Assembly (NCBI GenBank): GCA_020633895.1 | Contig: JACKCT010000003.1 | Span: 1 to 64,000 of the forward strand | Direction of reading: 5' to 3' | Length of the DNA: 64,000 nucleotides | Source: Deltaproteobacteria bacterium | GTDB lineage: Bacteria; Lernaellota; Lernaellaia; JACKCT01 | In this document: positions 18,036 through 27,207 of the stretch, piece by piece | How positions within the stretch are numbered: the first letter of the stretch is position 1 | Layout of the letters: each line of letters starts with the position of its first letter | Made by a program: the position numbers and the translations under genes | The notes under the pieces: generated by a model | Databases searched by the model: none | What the model was told of the DNA's origin: nothing | Seen by the model: only the letters and a program-made list of their open reading frames with translations

Positions 18036-19814
18036 GTGAGCCTGCTCGACCGCCTCAAGTCGCCGCCGCGCGCCTCACTGGACACACTGGACGCCACGGA
18101 ACGGCGCCGTGTGTATGTCATCGCCCAGTTCGTCTTCCTGACGCACCAGCTCGCACATCTTTGGATGAAGCGTTCGTCATTCATGTTCGCGACGATCGCC
18201 ATCGCGGTGGCGCTCATTGCCTTGTACCCACGCCTTCGAGAACGCCTGGCGACGTCCCGGCCGCGCCTGCTCGCGACGTCCGCCGCCGTCTATTACCTTT
18301 TCGTCACGCTCAATCTGATCCCTTTCTTCATCCTCGTCGGCATGAGCAATCCGTGGTCATTGCCGGTGACGGCTGTCATTGTCGCGGCCTTCGTCACGGC
18401 CCATCGCGCGGGATACGGTGTCGGCGCGTTCGTCGGGTTTTTGATGTTGGGCGTTGCGCTGTTGGTCTACGCCGAACCGCATCTGGTCGACGGATTCGGC
18501 GCGTTGGTCGTGCTCGTCGCGGCTTTGTGGGGCGCGGGGGCGTATGCCGTTTCACGACCGCGAGCCTTGGCCTTCTTCCCGACGACGCCTCTCGCCTACT
18601 TCGTCGCGACCATGACGCTGCTGCCTCTCGGCCTGGTGCACTACTCGGGCGTCAACCCGGATTTGCTCGAAAAAATCGAAACGCAGCCGGGAGTGCGCGC
18701 GGTCTACGGCTACACCGACAACGCCCCCCTGCAAGGCCGATTCGGCACGCGGATCATGTTCGCCGCGCCGATGGGTTCCGGGCTGCTTTTCTCGCCTCAC
18801 GACGGCGCCGAGACCGTCTATCTCGTCACCGACGATCCGATCACCTCCGAGCGAAATATCGAATCTCTGGACGTTCAAACACGCGGCGGCGATCGCATCG
18901 TCATTCCGCCCGGCGAACCGAACCATGCGTATCTGGGCGGACGGGGGCAAATCCTGAAGCTGGCCGCCGAGCCGCTGCGACTCGTCCAACGCATCCCCAT
19001 CGACGGCCGCCTCGTCAACAATCTGCGCCTCAACGCCGAACGCGGCTGGATTTTCGGCAGTCCGGAAGGATCGCGAAGCGTCGTGCGCCTTGACATCGAA
19101 ACCGGCGCCGTTGCGTACTCGGAGGCGGCCGACCCGCGACTGTGGATCGAGGACGTTGTCCTGGATAACATCGGCGGCGACTTTTACGCTCTCGCCTTGG
19201 CGGCGGGCCGCGTCGTCATCATTCATGGCAACCAGAAATCGTTGACGTTGCGGCGAACGCGCGTGCTGGACGGCGGCCTGGGGATTTTCCTGGAAATCGA
19301 CCCGGTCGACCGTCGTCTGTATCTGCCGGCCACCTTTACCGGGGAGTTGAGGATTCTGGACTCGGAGACGCTGGAGGAGCGGGATCGCGTGCCCCTGGAG
19401 GTGGGCATTCGCGATCTGACGTTCGACGCAAAACGGCGCGTTTTGTACGTGGCCGGATATTTTCGCGGCGGGCTGTACGCGTTGGATGTGGACAGCGGAC
19501 GCATCCTGGGCAAGCTCGACCTCGGGCCGGCGCTCAAGCCCCCGCAACTGTCGGACGACGGACGATTCCTTTACATCCGCTCGTCCGCGGGCGTCTTCCA
19601 AGTCGACACGGCCGTCGCCTTTCCCGACACGGGCGACGTCGCCATCCAAGGCCCCGCCTTGCCGCGACCGGCGCGCCTTGCCTTGGACTTCGCCTTTCGA
19701 CGCACCTTCTTCGCCCTGCCGGGCCTGCCGATGATCGACATCATTCGCGGGATGTCGGCCGAATCGAACGCCCCCTCGTCGGATGCCGCGACGGCGACAA
19801 AAGGGGCGTCATGA
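18036..19814 (+). CDS. membrane protein with C-terminal beta-propeller (paralogue 2 of 3)
   Basis: A 592-residue paralogue of the genes on both sides. It has the same order: a basic cytoplasmic start, hydrophobic segments (~28-200), the junction QPGVRAVYGYTDNAPLQG, GTRIMFAAPMGSGLLFSPHDG, then blades such as LYLPATFTGELRILDSETL and RDLTFDAKRRVLYVAGYFRG. It is the most diverged of the three in the propeller (VQRIPIDGRLVNNLRLNAER) and has a longer C-terminal tail. The start is a GTG 7 bases after the previous stop; its ribosome binding site is weak, so it may depend on coupling. The last codons overlap the next gene as ATGA. Confidence 0.85.
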   Translation: MSLLDRLKSPPRASLDTLDATERRRVYVIAQFVFLTHQLAHLWMKRSSFMFATIAIAVALIALYPRLRERLATSRPRLLATSAAVYYLFVTLNLIPFFILVGMSNPWSLPVTAVIVAAFVTAHRAGYGVGAFVGFLMLGVALLVYAEPHLVDGFGALVVLVAALWGAGAYAVSRPRALAFFPTTPLAYFVATMTLLPLGLVHYSGVNPDLLEKIETQPGVRAVYGYTDNAPLQGRFGTRIMFAAPMGSGLLFSPHDGAETVYLVTDDPITSERNIESLDVQTRGGDRIVIPPGEPNHAYLGGRGQILKLAAEPLRLVQRIPIDGRLVNNLRLNAERGWIFGSPEGSRSVVRLDIETGAVAYSEAADPRLWIEDVVLDNIGGDFYALALAAGRVVIIHGNQKSLTLRRTRVLDGGLGIFLEIDPVDRRLYLPATFTGELRILDSETLEERDRVPLEVGIRDLTFDAKRRVLYVAGYFRGGLYALDVDSGRILGKLDLGPALKPPQLSDDGRFLYIRSSAGVFQVDTAVAFPDTGDVAIQGPALPRPARLALDFAFRRTFFALPGLPMIDIIRGMSAESNAPSSDAATATKGAS

Positions 19815-21532
19815 TCGCCGCCCAACGCGTCCCCTGGAGCGACCTGTCACGCGGCGAACGCATCCGCGTGCTGCTGCTCGCGTTCATGATTTTCGGCGGC
19901 CACCTGCTGGCCCATCTGTGGACGAAGTATTCGCATCTCTACATCGTCGCGGCGATCCTGCTGGCGATTCCCGTCGTCACCGCCCTGCGTGATCGGTGGG
20001 AGAACACCTCGCCGTGGACTTTCCGCATTGCGGTCACGGCCTATTATCTTTTCGTCGCCGTGAATCTCGCGCCGTTGCTGGTGCTGGTAGTGATGGGCGA
20101 CCCGTGGGCCTGGGTCGTGATTCTCGTCTACGCACCTTTGACGTACCTGCGGCCCTTCGGCCTGCCCCGACGCATCGCCTTCGGCGTCAATCTCCTCGTC
20201 GGCCTGGTGTTGTTTCTTGTCGCCCAGCATCGCCTGATGGATTCGTCGCTTTACATGACGCTGCGCTTCGCTCCGTTTTTTGTGCTGCATCTGGCGGGCT
20301 TGGCGCGACCGCGAACGCTGGACTTTTTTTCCCGCACGGCGGTGGCGTTTTTCTTCCTGGTCACGGCGATCTTCCCCATCGGGTATATCCGCTATTTCGG
20401 CGCCTTTCCCGAGGCCGCGACCGAGATCGCCAAGCAGCGCGGCGTGGAGCTGGTCTACGGCTACAACAAAAACTCACCCCTGGGCGGCCGCCTGGGCAAC
20501 CGGTTCATGTTCGCCAACTCCCTGGGGGACGGCGTGCTGCTCAGCCCCCATGCCTACACCAAAACTCTTTATCTCATCACCTATTCGATCGATCTGGCCG
20601 AGGTGAACGTCGAGTCGATCGACCTGAAAACCCGCGCGGGAGACCGGCTGATCTACCATCCCGGCGACCCGTCCCACGCGTTTTTGCCCAGCGTCGGACG
20701 CATCTACGAGATCGCCGCCAACCCTCTGCGCATTGTCGAGGAGATTCCGGTGGCCGAGGGGCAGTCGGTCAATAATCTGCGCATCGATCAAAATACGCGC
20801 CAGCTTTACGGCACCTACGACGGAGGCAAACGCATCTTCCGAATGCATATCGACCCACCCCATCAAGTGACCGAGTCGCAGGACGTGGGACGCTTCGTGT
20901 GGACCGAGGATTCGGCGGTCGATCCGCTGGCGCGGCGATTTTATCTGTTGTCGCTGGGCGTGGGGGCGAACGTATTGGTGCAAGGGATCACGGAGGACCT
21001 ATGGTTCGTGCGGCAGGTGCGCCTACCGGGGCCGTATTCGATTTTCATGGAGTATGACGCCGAAACGAAGCGCCTGTTTCTGGTCGGTCACTGGGCCGGG
21101 GAGTTGAGCGTGCTCAACGCCGAGACCTTCGAGGAAATCGACCGCGTTCCCATCGGCGCGGGCGCGCGGGACATCGCCTTCGATCGCGAGCGGCGCCTGC
21201 TCTACATCACCAACTATTTCACCGGCGAACTGACGGCGCTGGACGTGGATCGGTTCACCGTCCAGGGGCACGTTTTTCTCGGGAAGATCCTGCGTCCCGC
21301 GAGTATCGACTCGTCGGGAAATTATCTCTTCGCCCGCTCGGGCGCCGGCATCTTCCGAGTGAATCTCCAGCAGATGCTCGGCAATGTCGAACCGGTCGCC
21401 GAGCCTTCCGCTCCCTTGCGCCTGTATCACCACGCGCTGGATTTCATCACCCGGTGGACCATGTGGGCCATCGCCGATTACCGCCAGTTTACAATCGATC
21501 CGCCTTTCCAAGCCGAAACGAACGACTCATAA
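19811..21532 (+). CDS. membrane protein with C-terminal beta-propeller (paralogue 3 of 3)
   Basis: A 573-residue paralogue starting at an ATG that overlaps the previous stop (ATGA). Hydrophobic segments occupy ~15-200 (LLLAFMIFGGHLLAHLW; AYYLFVAVNLAPLLVLVVMG). The junction is QRGVELVYGYNKNSPLGG, then GNRFMFANSLGDGVLLSPHAY. Propeller blades: RQVRLPGPYSIFMEYDAE, LFLVGHWAGELSVLNAETF, RDIAFDRERRLLYITNYFTG. It is closer to paralogue 1 than to 2 in several blades (shared RQVRLPGPY and NYFTGEL), which suggests two duplication steps. A GT2 glycosyltransferase follows within 50 bases. Confidence 0.85.
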   Translation: MIAAQRVPWSDLSRGERIRVLLLAFMIFGGHLLAHLWTKYSHLYIVAAILLAIPVVTALRDRWENTSPWTFRIAVTAYYLFVAVNLAPLLVLVVMGDPWAWVVILVYAPLTYLRPFGLPRRIAFGVNLLVGLVLFLVAQHRLMDSSLYMTLRFAPFFVLHLAGLARPRTLDFFSRTAVAFFFLVTAIFPIGYIRYFGAFPEAATEIAKQRGVELVYGYNKNSPLGGRLGNRFMFANSLGDGVLLSPHAYTKTLYLITYSIDLAEVNVESIDLKTRAGDRLIYHPGDPSHAFLPSVGRIYEIAANPLRIVEEIPVAEGQSVNNLRIDQNTRQLYGTYDGGKRIFRMHIDPPHQVTESQDVGRFVWTEDSAVDPLARRFYLLSLGVGANVLVQGITEDLWFVRQVRLPGPYSIFMEYDAETKRLFLVGHWAGELSVLNAETFEEIDRVPIGAGARDIAFDRERRLLYITNYFTGELTALDVDRFTVQGHVFLGKILRPASIDSSGNYLFARSGAGIFRVNLQQMLGNVEPVAEPSAPLRLYHHALDFITRWTMWAIADYRQFTIDPPFQAETNDS

Positions 21533-21577
21533 TGGCGGCTTAGCCCCGTGTTTTCCCGACGTCGCGGAGAGGCGCCT

Positions 21578-22303
21578 TTGCGCAGCTTGTCCATCATCTT
21601 TCCCGTGCACAACGAGGCGGCCAACCTGCCCGCCCTGCTCGAAGGGCTGCGGCGGGTACTGCCCGATCTGCCCGAGGACACGGAAATTATCGCGGTCAAC
21701 GACGGAAGCACGGACCGCTCCGCCGAGATTCTGGAGGAAGCCAAAGCGACCCTGCCCCACCTGCGCGTATTGAACACCCCGGGCAAGAGCGGCATGGGAG
21801 GGGCGCTGATGGCCGGGTCGCTGGCCGGCGAAGGGCGGTGCATCGTGTGGTCCATGGCCGATTTGTCCGACCGGCACGAGGACATCCCGAAGATGGTCGC
21901 CAAGCTGGACGAGGGCTACGATCTGGTCATCGCCTCGCGGGCCGACGAAGGCGGCAACTACGGCGATCTGGGTCGCGTCAAGGCTTCGCTCTCTCACGCC
22001 TACTCGGCCTTCGCTCGTCGCTGGTTCGGCATTCCCGCCACGGACATCACCAACGCCTATCGGGCCATGACGCGTGAGTTGCTCGCGGCCGCCGCTCCCC
22101 GGGCGCGGGATTTCGCCGTTTCACCGGAACTCGCCATCCGCGCCCGACGCCTGGGGGCGCGCATCACGACGGTGCCGACGGTCTACCGCTATCGCGTCGA
22201 GGGCGACAGCAAGTTCAAGATGGTTCGGATGATGATTCGGTACAGCCTGCTGCTGTTCCTGAAGTTCACGCCTCGGCCGAAGGCGTTTCGGTCGGCGGAT
22301 TAA
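21578..22303 (+). CDS. family 2 glycosyltransferase
   Basis: About 241 residues from the TTG at 21578, which has GGAGAGG six bases upstream; a GTG at 21548 is in frame but lacks a ribosome binding site. It has a GT-A fold: LSIIFPVHNEAANLPALLEGL, IIAVNDGSTDRSAEIL (nucleotide-sugar binding), then WSMADLSDRHEDIPKMV, where the usual DxD is replaced by an ADLSD stretch, and ITNAYRAMTREL. This pattern is close to DPM1-type polyprenyl-phosphate sugar transferases, without C-terminal membrane helices. It is the last gene of the propeller operon, so it may build or decorate whatever the three membrane proteins handle. Confidence 0.88.
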   Translation: MRSLSIIFPVHNEAANLPALLEGLRRVLPDLPEDTEIIAVNDGSTDRSAEILEEAKATLPHLRVLNTPGKSGMGGALMAGSLAGEGRCIVWSMADLSDRHEDIPKMVAKLDEGYDLVIASRADEGGNYGDLGRVKASLSHAYSAFARRWFGIPATDITNAYRAMTRELLAAAAPRARDFAVSPELAIRARRLGARITTVPTVYRYRVEGDSKFKMVRMMIRYSLLLFLKFTPRPKAFRSAD

Positions 22304-22334
22304 CGGCGCCGCTCGATTCCACGCTCCACCCCGC

Positions 22335-24803
22335 TTAGGGCCGCACGCGGTCCGTCTCCGGCGAAACGGCTGCCGCCGCCCGCTTCTCGGCTTCTCGCGG
22401 CGCCATCTTGTAGGCGACGAAGCGGACGTTGTCGAAGTAGGTGTTGGACGACGAATCTTCATCGCTGAAAGTGCCGAAGCGCAGCGATCGGATCGTTTGG
22501 ATCGAGGCGAGCTTGGCGTCGTCGACGATCAATTCGCCGTTGAGCAGAAGGTCGTAGCGCAACGTGTCCACATCGAAGATCATGGTGATGTGCTGCCACT
22601 GCCCCGCGTCGATGAACGCCCCACGGGCAAAGTCGCTGTCCGCCGCGTCCCAGGCGTCTACGCCCAGCCCTTCGCCGGTCCAGTCACAGATGACGGCGTA
22701 CGGGCCGACGGTGGGCCAGTAGTTCACCTCGTCGAGTTGATCCTCGAACCGGACCCCGGCGCAAGACTCGGCCGACGGACGGATTTCAAAATCCAGCCGA
22801 CCTTGGCGCACATCGTATTTGTTGAAGAAAACCCGCATGCGCGAATACGCGTCGAGTTGGGGATCCACGAAGACCACCGCCTGCGTGTCGGCCGCCGTGG
22901 GTTTGCGGACGTACGTGGTGCCCGCCCCTTTGTTGTAGACTTCCCAGTTCTCCGTATCCAGCGGCTGGTCCAGGGGATAGGACTCGAAGTCGTCAAAGAC
23001 GATGAGCGACCCGTCGGTTCCCAGCAGGAGGTTCGGGTTGCCGGACACCACCGGCGAGGCCGTCACGTCCGGATCCCGGTTGACGTCCCAGTCGGCGCTG
23101 TAGCTGTCGCCCAAGGGATAGCCGTCCAGGAGATTCGTGAAAAGATCGCCCGCGCGGGCCGGCAGGATCGTGGGAGACGTCTCCGGCGGACCTGACTCGG
23201 TCACGTCGTCGAAACCGAACAGGGCCGAACCGATGGCGGTCGTCTCGACGCGGTAGGGCTCGGGGAAAAGCCGGGCGATCGAGCGGCCGCCGTAGCACGC
23301 GCCGGTGTAGAAAAACGTCCCGTTGAGATCCAGGTCGTTTTGGGACGCGATCCACGACGTTTTCACGCCATAGACCGTCGGATGCACCTTGACGATCCAA
23401 AATTCGATCGTGGTTTCGCTATCCAAAAACGTGGCGACGTTGCCCAGGGCCATGTCGGCCTTGTATTTCCAATGCGTCGCGAGGCTTCGGCGCTCTCCGA
23501 GCACCCAATAGCCGTTGTCGGTGCCGTGGCCGTTGAAGACGAGCACGCCGTAGTCGCGCCAGTCGCGGCCGTCCGACGTCATGCTGTCGACCGTGACATC
23601 CTGGTCTTGGAGCCAGGTGATTCCATCGGTGAATCGCTCGTCGCCGCTCAGGGTCTGCTTGATCGTCTCGCCGTCATCCCGGCCCACCCGATTCGAATAG
23701 TTCGCCGAGTAGATCAGGCTCTTGTAGTTCTTGATGAAGACCGGCTCGGCGTCCTTGTCGGCCTTGGGAGAGGACACGGCCGCCGCGCGCGTCGGGGTAT
23801 TCAGCCGGATGCCGCCCAGGGCCGCGACCGCGAACAGCGGGCCGGTGCGGGGATTGCGGCCTTCCGGCGTGAATGTCAGGAAAAGGTTCGTGCCGGTCTT
23901 GAACTCGACACGGATGTAGTCGTCGCTCCTGCCGATGCTCCGAATCTGCTTGGCGCCGGAAAAATCGTCCGGATAGGCAGCGATGAAGTCCGCGACGGTC
24001 GCATCGACCGCGTGGTCCTTGGAGTAGTCGTTGACCAGTTCCAAATCTTCATAGGCCTGCTCGACATCTCCGTCCGCGGGAATCGCGACGGACGGCAGAT
24101 TGTACCAATTGGAAAGCAGCAGGGCGTCAGCCGTGGTCGCCGTGGCCTGGAAGGCGCCGTTGCCCGCGCCCAGATCGGTCGCCAGCCGGTAGCTGAAGAT
24201 GTTGTCCTCGGCCACCGGATCGCCGTGCGTGCCGTCGTCGACCATGGTGTAGGCTTCGGAGACGCTCGTGTTTTCCAGCGTCATCGAATCCACGACCCGC
24301 GAACCGGCGTCGACCTGAAAAAGCACCTTGTCGCCCGAGTTGCTCTCCACCCATTGCCGGTCCGCCCGCAGCGACAAATCCGCCGGCACACAACGCACTT
24401 CCAGCGGCTCGGCGGCATAGCGGGCCTCGCCGCATTTGACGTGGGCGACGAAATCGTATTCCCCCACCGTTTCCATGATGACGGTGAAGACGCGGGCCGA
24501 TTGCCACGTCGTCTTGCCCTGATCGACCTGCTCGAGCATGAACCGGGGATCGGCGCAGTCGCCGGTGACATGGACCGTCAAATCGAGCTGCCCGCCCGGC
24601 AGGATCTGCGTCTCGCCGATCAAGTCCACGATGACCGAGGCGCCGTCATCATCATCCCCATCGTCATCGGACGCGTCATCGTCGGCGGCAACGTCGCTGT
24701 CGTCGTCATCATCATCGTCGTCCCCGCCGCCGCAAGCCGAAAGGCCGAGCGACACGACCAGGACCGACAGGAAAAATATCCAAAGAAAACGGCTGTTTTT
24801 CAT
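22335..24803 (-). CDS. Asp-rich lipoprotein with clan-CD-like peptidase and lectin-like domains
   Basis: An 822-residue exported lipoprotein: signal peptide with lipobox LSAC (Cys ~24), then CGGG and a ~30-residue Asp-rich linker. After Ig-like regions comes a block with DYGVLVFNGHGTDNG (H426) and GTFFYTGACYGG (C503). Hydrophobic-strand-HG followed by hydrophobic-strand-AC is the signature of clan CD cysteine peptidases such as the C25 gingipain family. The spacing (77 residues) is long. The C-terminal ~200 residues (VFDDFESYPLDQPLDTENWEV; GRLDFEIRPSAESCAGVRFE) resemble a concanavalin-like jelly roll. GGGAGG upstream of the ATG supports the start. A non-peptidase role is possible. Confidence 0.85.
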   Translation of the reverse strand: MKNSRFLWIFFLSVLVVSLGLSACGGGDDDDDDDDSDVAADDDASDDDGDDDDGASVIVDLIGETQILPGGQLDLTVHVTGDCADPRFMLEQVDQGKTTWQSARVFTVIMETVGEYDFVAHVKCGEARYAAEPLEVRCVPADLSLRADRQWVESNSGDKVLFQVDAGSRVVDSMTLENTSVSEAYTMVDDGTHGDPVAEDNIFSYRLATDLGAGNGAFQATATTADALLLSNWYNLPSVAIPADGDVEQAYEDLELVNDYSKDHAVDATVADFIAAYPDDFSGAKQIRSIGRSDDYIRVEFKTGTNLFLTFTPEGRNPRTGPLFAVAALGGIRLNTPTRAAAVSSPKADKDAEPVFIKNYKSLIYSANYSNRVGRDDGETIKQTLSGDERFTDGITWLQDQDVTVDSMTSDGRDWRDYGVLVFNGHGTDNGYWVLGERRSLATHWKYKADMALGNVATFLDSETTIEFWIVKVHPTVYGVKTSWIASQNDLDLNGTFFYTGACYGGRSIARLFPEPYRVETTAIGSALFGFDDVTESGPPETSPTILPARAGDLFTNLLDGYPLGDSYSADWDVNRDPDVTASPVVSGNPNLLLGTDGSLIVFDDFESYPLDQPLDTENWEVYNKGAGTTYVRKPTAADTQAVVFVDPQLDAYSRMRVFFNKYDVRQGRLDFEIRPSAESCAGVRFEDQLDEVNYWPTVGPYAVICDWTGEGLGVDAWDAADSDFARGAFIDAGQWQHITMIFDVDTLRYDLLLNGELIVDDAKLASIQTIRSLRFGTFSDEDSSSNTYFDNVRFVAYKMAPREAEKRAAAAVSPETDRVRP

Positions 24804-24951
24804 CAGAGCCTCCCATAGGGCTTATTTCCGGAGGACACCCCATTTATCACAATATGACGACAATCGCGGAAAGTTTCCGCGAGCGACCGACATCGGCCGA
24901 TGTCGTCAGTGCCCCGAAACAGGCGAGGTGCTTTGAAGGTTTTTTCGGAAG

Positions 24952-26322
24952 CTAGGCCGAAGAACTGGACTTGAACTCGACCGGGACGCGGCGTTTCTCC
25001 GCCGGAACGGTGGGCATGACGCCGCAGCCGCCGCCTTTTTGCAGGGCCGATTTGCCGCGAATCGTCGTGTTATAGACGCAGAACGGCAGCGCCCCCTCGG
25101 GCGTGAGATAGACATGGTGGCAGTTGTGGGCGCCGTGCACATCAAACGCCTCGCCGTCGTAAAATTTCTCGATATTCACGAACAGGAAGTCGGACGGAAA
25201 ACGACCCTCGTCGGGCTTGAGCATCTTGGGGGCGTGCCGCGCGAACTTGACCGCCGCCTTCAGATTTCGCAGGGCCGAGCCCGGCGAAAAGAACTTGTGA
25301 CAGGAAACGAGCCGCTCGCCGTCGCGCATCAGCACAAAGGGGAAGATGCACGGACGGGGCCGGAACATGGGGTTGCCCGTGAGGCGGTAGAGCTTGTCGC
25401 CCAGGCGCTTGGTGGCGCGCACGTCGTCGGCGCTGACCTGGCCGTCGGTGCCGTTTTCGATGGCGTGCATCACGTCGATGACGTGGGTGACGGGGCGGTC
25501 GGGCTCGTCGAATCGGCCGATGTCCGAGCGGGGGTAGAAACTCACCCGGCGGATGTTCGGCTCCTTGGCGGCGAATCGCAGGATCTCGCCCACCTCGGTG
25601 TCGTTGACGCCTTTTTGCACCATGCACGCCAGATGCACGAAGAAGCCCTTCTTGGCGAGTTTGGCGATGATCTCGAGCTTGCGTTTGGAGAAGTCGTGGC
25701 CGCGAAATTCGATGGACGGCTCGGGGGTGAACCCGTCGAACTGCAAAATCACCCAACGCAGCCCCGCCGCGTAGAGCCGATCCAGGCGTTTTTCGTCCAT
25801 GAGCAGCAGGCCGTTGGAGTTCAGACGCGGGGTGATGCCCTTTTCCCTGATGATGCGCTCGATGAATTCGGGCAGGTCGGGACGCAGGCTCGACTCGCCG
25901 CCCACCAGCGAAATATTCGGCAGGCGCTTGACGTCCTTGCCCCGGTAGTCGGGAATCAGTTTGAGCAAATCGTCCAGCGACTCGTCTTCGTCCGAGGCCT
26001 CCACCTCGCTGGTCAGCACCGCCTGGGAGACGCACGTCGGGCAGGTGAGGTTGCAGCGATTGGTGATGTCGATTGCAAAAGTCGTCAAATACCCGGCGAC
26101 CCGGTCGTCGAAAACGTCCAGGGGCCCCTTGGGCAGCACCGGCTGGTCGGCCGGCGGCAGGGACTCGCGGTACAGGTCCGCGTCCCGCCAGAAGAACTTC
26201 TCGAACGGCCCGTGTTCGGCGCATTCACCGCGGGTGAACAGGTCGCCGTCGCGCTCGACGATATGTCCCTCGACCTCGACCTGGCACGTCGGGCAAAGCA
26301 GGGTGATGTCTCGGCTCCACAT
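24952..26322 (-). CDS. radical SAM protein, COG1964/Tes-like
   Basis: A 456-residue radical SAM enzyme without a cobalamin domain. The N-terminus has a small Cys module (LCPTCQVEVEG ... GECAEHGPFEKFFWRDADLY), typical of the COG1964 group that includes archaeal tetraether lipid synthase Tes. The SAM cluster is C90-NLT-C94-PT-C97, followed by LVGGESSLRPDL (GGE motif). Cysteines in the C-terminal part (RPCIFPFVLMRDG, SCHKFFSPG, HNCHHVYLTPEG, LPFCVYNT, GGGCG) suggest auxiliary Fe-S clusters. Joining or modifying lipid chains is an attractive role given the envelope context, but the family is broad and this is inference. It is divergent from the GT2 at 26437. Confidence 0.88.
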   Translation of the reverse strand: MWSRDITLLCPTCQVEVEGHIVERDGDLFTRGECAEHGPFEKFFWRDADLYRESLPPADQPVLPKGPLDVFDDRVAGYLTTFAIDITNRCNLTCPTCVSQAVLTSEVEASDEDESLDDLLKLIPDYRGKDVKRLPNISLVGGESSLRPDLPEFIERIIREKGITPRLNSNGLLLMDEKRLDRLYAAGLRWVILQFDGFTPEPSIEFRGHDFSKRKLEIIAKLAKKGFFVHLACMVQKGVNDTEVGEILRFAAKEPNIRRVSFYPRSDIGRFDEPDRPVTHVIDVMHAIENGTDGQVSADDVRATKRLGDKLYRLTGNPMFRPRPCIFPFVLMRDGERLVSCHKFFSPGSALRNLKAAVKFARHAPKMLKPDEGRFPSDFLFVNIEKFYDGEAFDVHGAHNCHHVYLTPEGALPFCVYNTTIRGKSALQKGGGCGVMPTVPAEKRRVPVEFKSSSSA

Positions 26323-26366
26323 AGGTGGCGATCTTTGACGCCCCCCACGGGACTGTCAACCTCAGA

Positions 26367-26395
26367 TTGTGAATTAAGCCCTATTCGGTTACTTT
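26367..26395 (+). promoter_or_regulatory. candidate promoter for the GT2/radical SAM operon
   Basis: TTGTGA (26367-26372), a 17-base spacer and TACTTT (26390-26395) lie about 40 bases before the ATG at 26437, in the divergent gap. Both hexamers are imperfect. Confidence 0.35.
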
Positions 26396-26436
26396 TCCGC
26401 GTGACACTTTCCCGGGGCCAATGGTAGGTTTTCTCG

Positions 26437-27204
26437 ATGTTATTGAGCGTGTTGATCCCTTGCTTTAACGAGCGGAAGACCATCGGCATCGTCCTGGATC
26501 GGGTCGCTCGCGTGGATCTGTCGCCCCTGAAGATGGCCATCGAGATCATCTATGTGGACGACGGCTCCACCGACGGCTCGCCCGACGAGGTGGCCGCCTA
26601 TCGTCGCGCCCATCCCGAGGCGCCCATCAAGGCGCTGACGTTGCCGGCCAACCGGGGCAAGGGCTACGCGATTCGCATGGGATTGGCCGAGGCCGAGGGC
26701 GATTTCGTGATCATTCAAGACGCCGACCTGGAATATTTCCCCGAGGACTGGCCCAAGCTCCTGCGCCCCCTCGTGGACGGCGAGGCGGTGGCGGTCTACG
26801 GCTCGCGCAAGCTCGGCCCCTCGGGCCCCTACCCCGGCCGGGCCTTGTTCGACGTGGCCCTGGCCATCGAAAACGCCGTCATCAAATTCTGCTACGATTT
26901 TGCCGTCAGCGACACCGCCACGTGCTACAAGGCAATCCAGACGGACCTTCTGCGCTCGCTGAATCTGCATAGCAATGGGTTCGAATTCTGCCCCGAGGTG
27001 ACGTGCAAACTGCTCTCGCGCGGGGTGGCGATTCGCGAGGAGCCGATCCGCTATCTGCCTCGCGGCCGTCGCGACGGCAAGAAGATCAAGGCCCGGCACC
27101 TGTTCGAGGCCCTGTTCGAAATCGCCCGTTGCCGCATTCGCTTCGGACGCATTCCCATCGTCGCCGGCCGCGTCGCCGACGCCGCGACCGAGGGGTTGGG
27201 CTAA
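26437..27204 (+). CDS. family 2 glycosyltransferase (polyprenyl-phosphate sugar transferase type)
   Basis: A 255-residue GT-A enzyme: LLSVLIPCFNERKTIGIVLDRV, IIYVDDGSTDGSPDEV, NRGKGYAIRMGLAEAEGDFVIIQDADLEYFPEDW (with the DAD metal site) and YGSRKLGPSGPYPG. This is the pattern of dolichol- or undecaprenyl-phosphate mannose/glucose synthases. The C-terminal segment GFEFCPEVTCKLLSRGVAIREEPI and RGRRDGKKIKARHLFEAL is also typical. It makes the lipid-linked sugar donor on the cytoplasmic face that GT-C enzymes such as those at 9344, 35021 and 41549 could use (inference). Three bases separate it from the radical SAM gene at 27208. Confidence 0.93.
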   Translation: MLLSVLIPCFNERKTIGIVLDRVARVDLSPLKMAIEIIYVDDGSTDGSPDEVAAYRRAHPEAPIKALTLPANRGKGYAIRMGLAEAEGDFVIIQDADLEYFPEDWPKLLRPLVDGEAVAVYGSRKLGPSGPYPGRALFDVALAIENAVIKFCYDFAVSDTATCYKAIQTDLLRSLNLHSNGFEFCPEVTCKLLSRGVAIREEPIRYLPRGRRDGKKIKARHLFEALFEIARCRIRFGRIPIVAGRVADAATEGLG

Positions 27205-27207
27205 TCG

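Noticed and set aside
16238-18217. 659-residue minus-strand open frame
   Set aside because: Antisense shadow of propeller paralogue 1; compositionally biased and without start signals.
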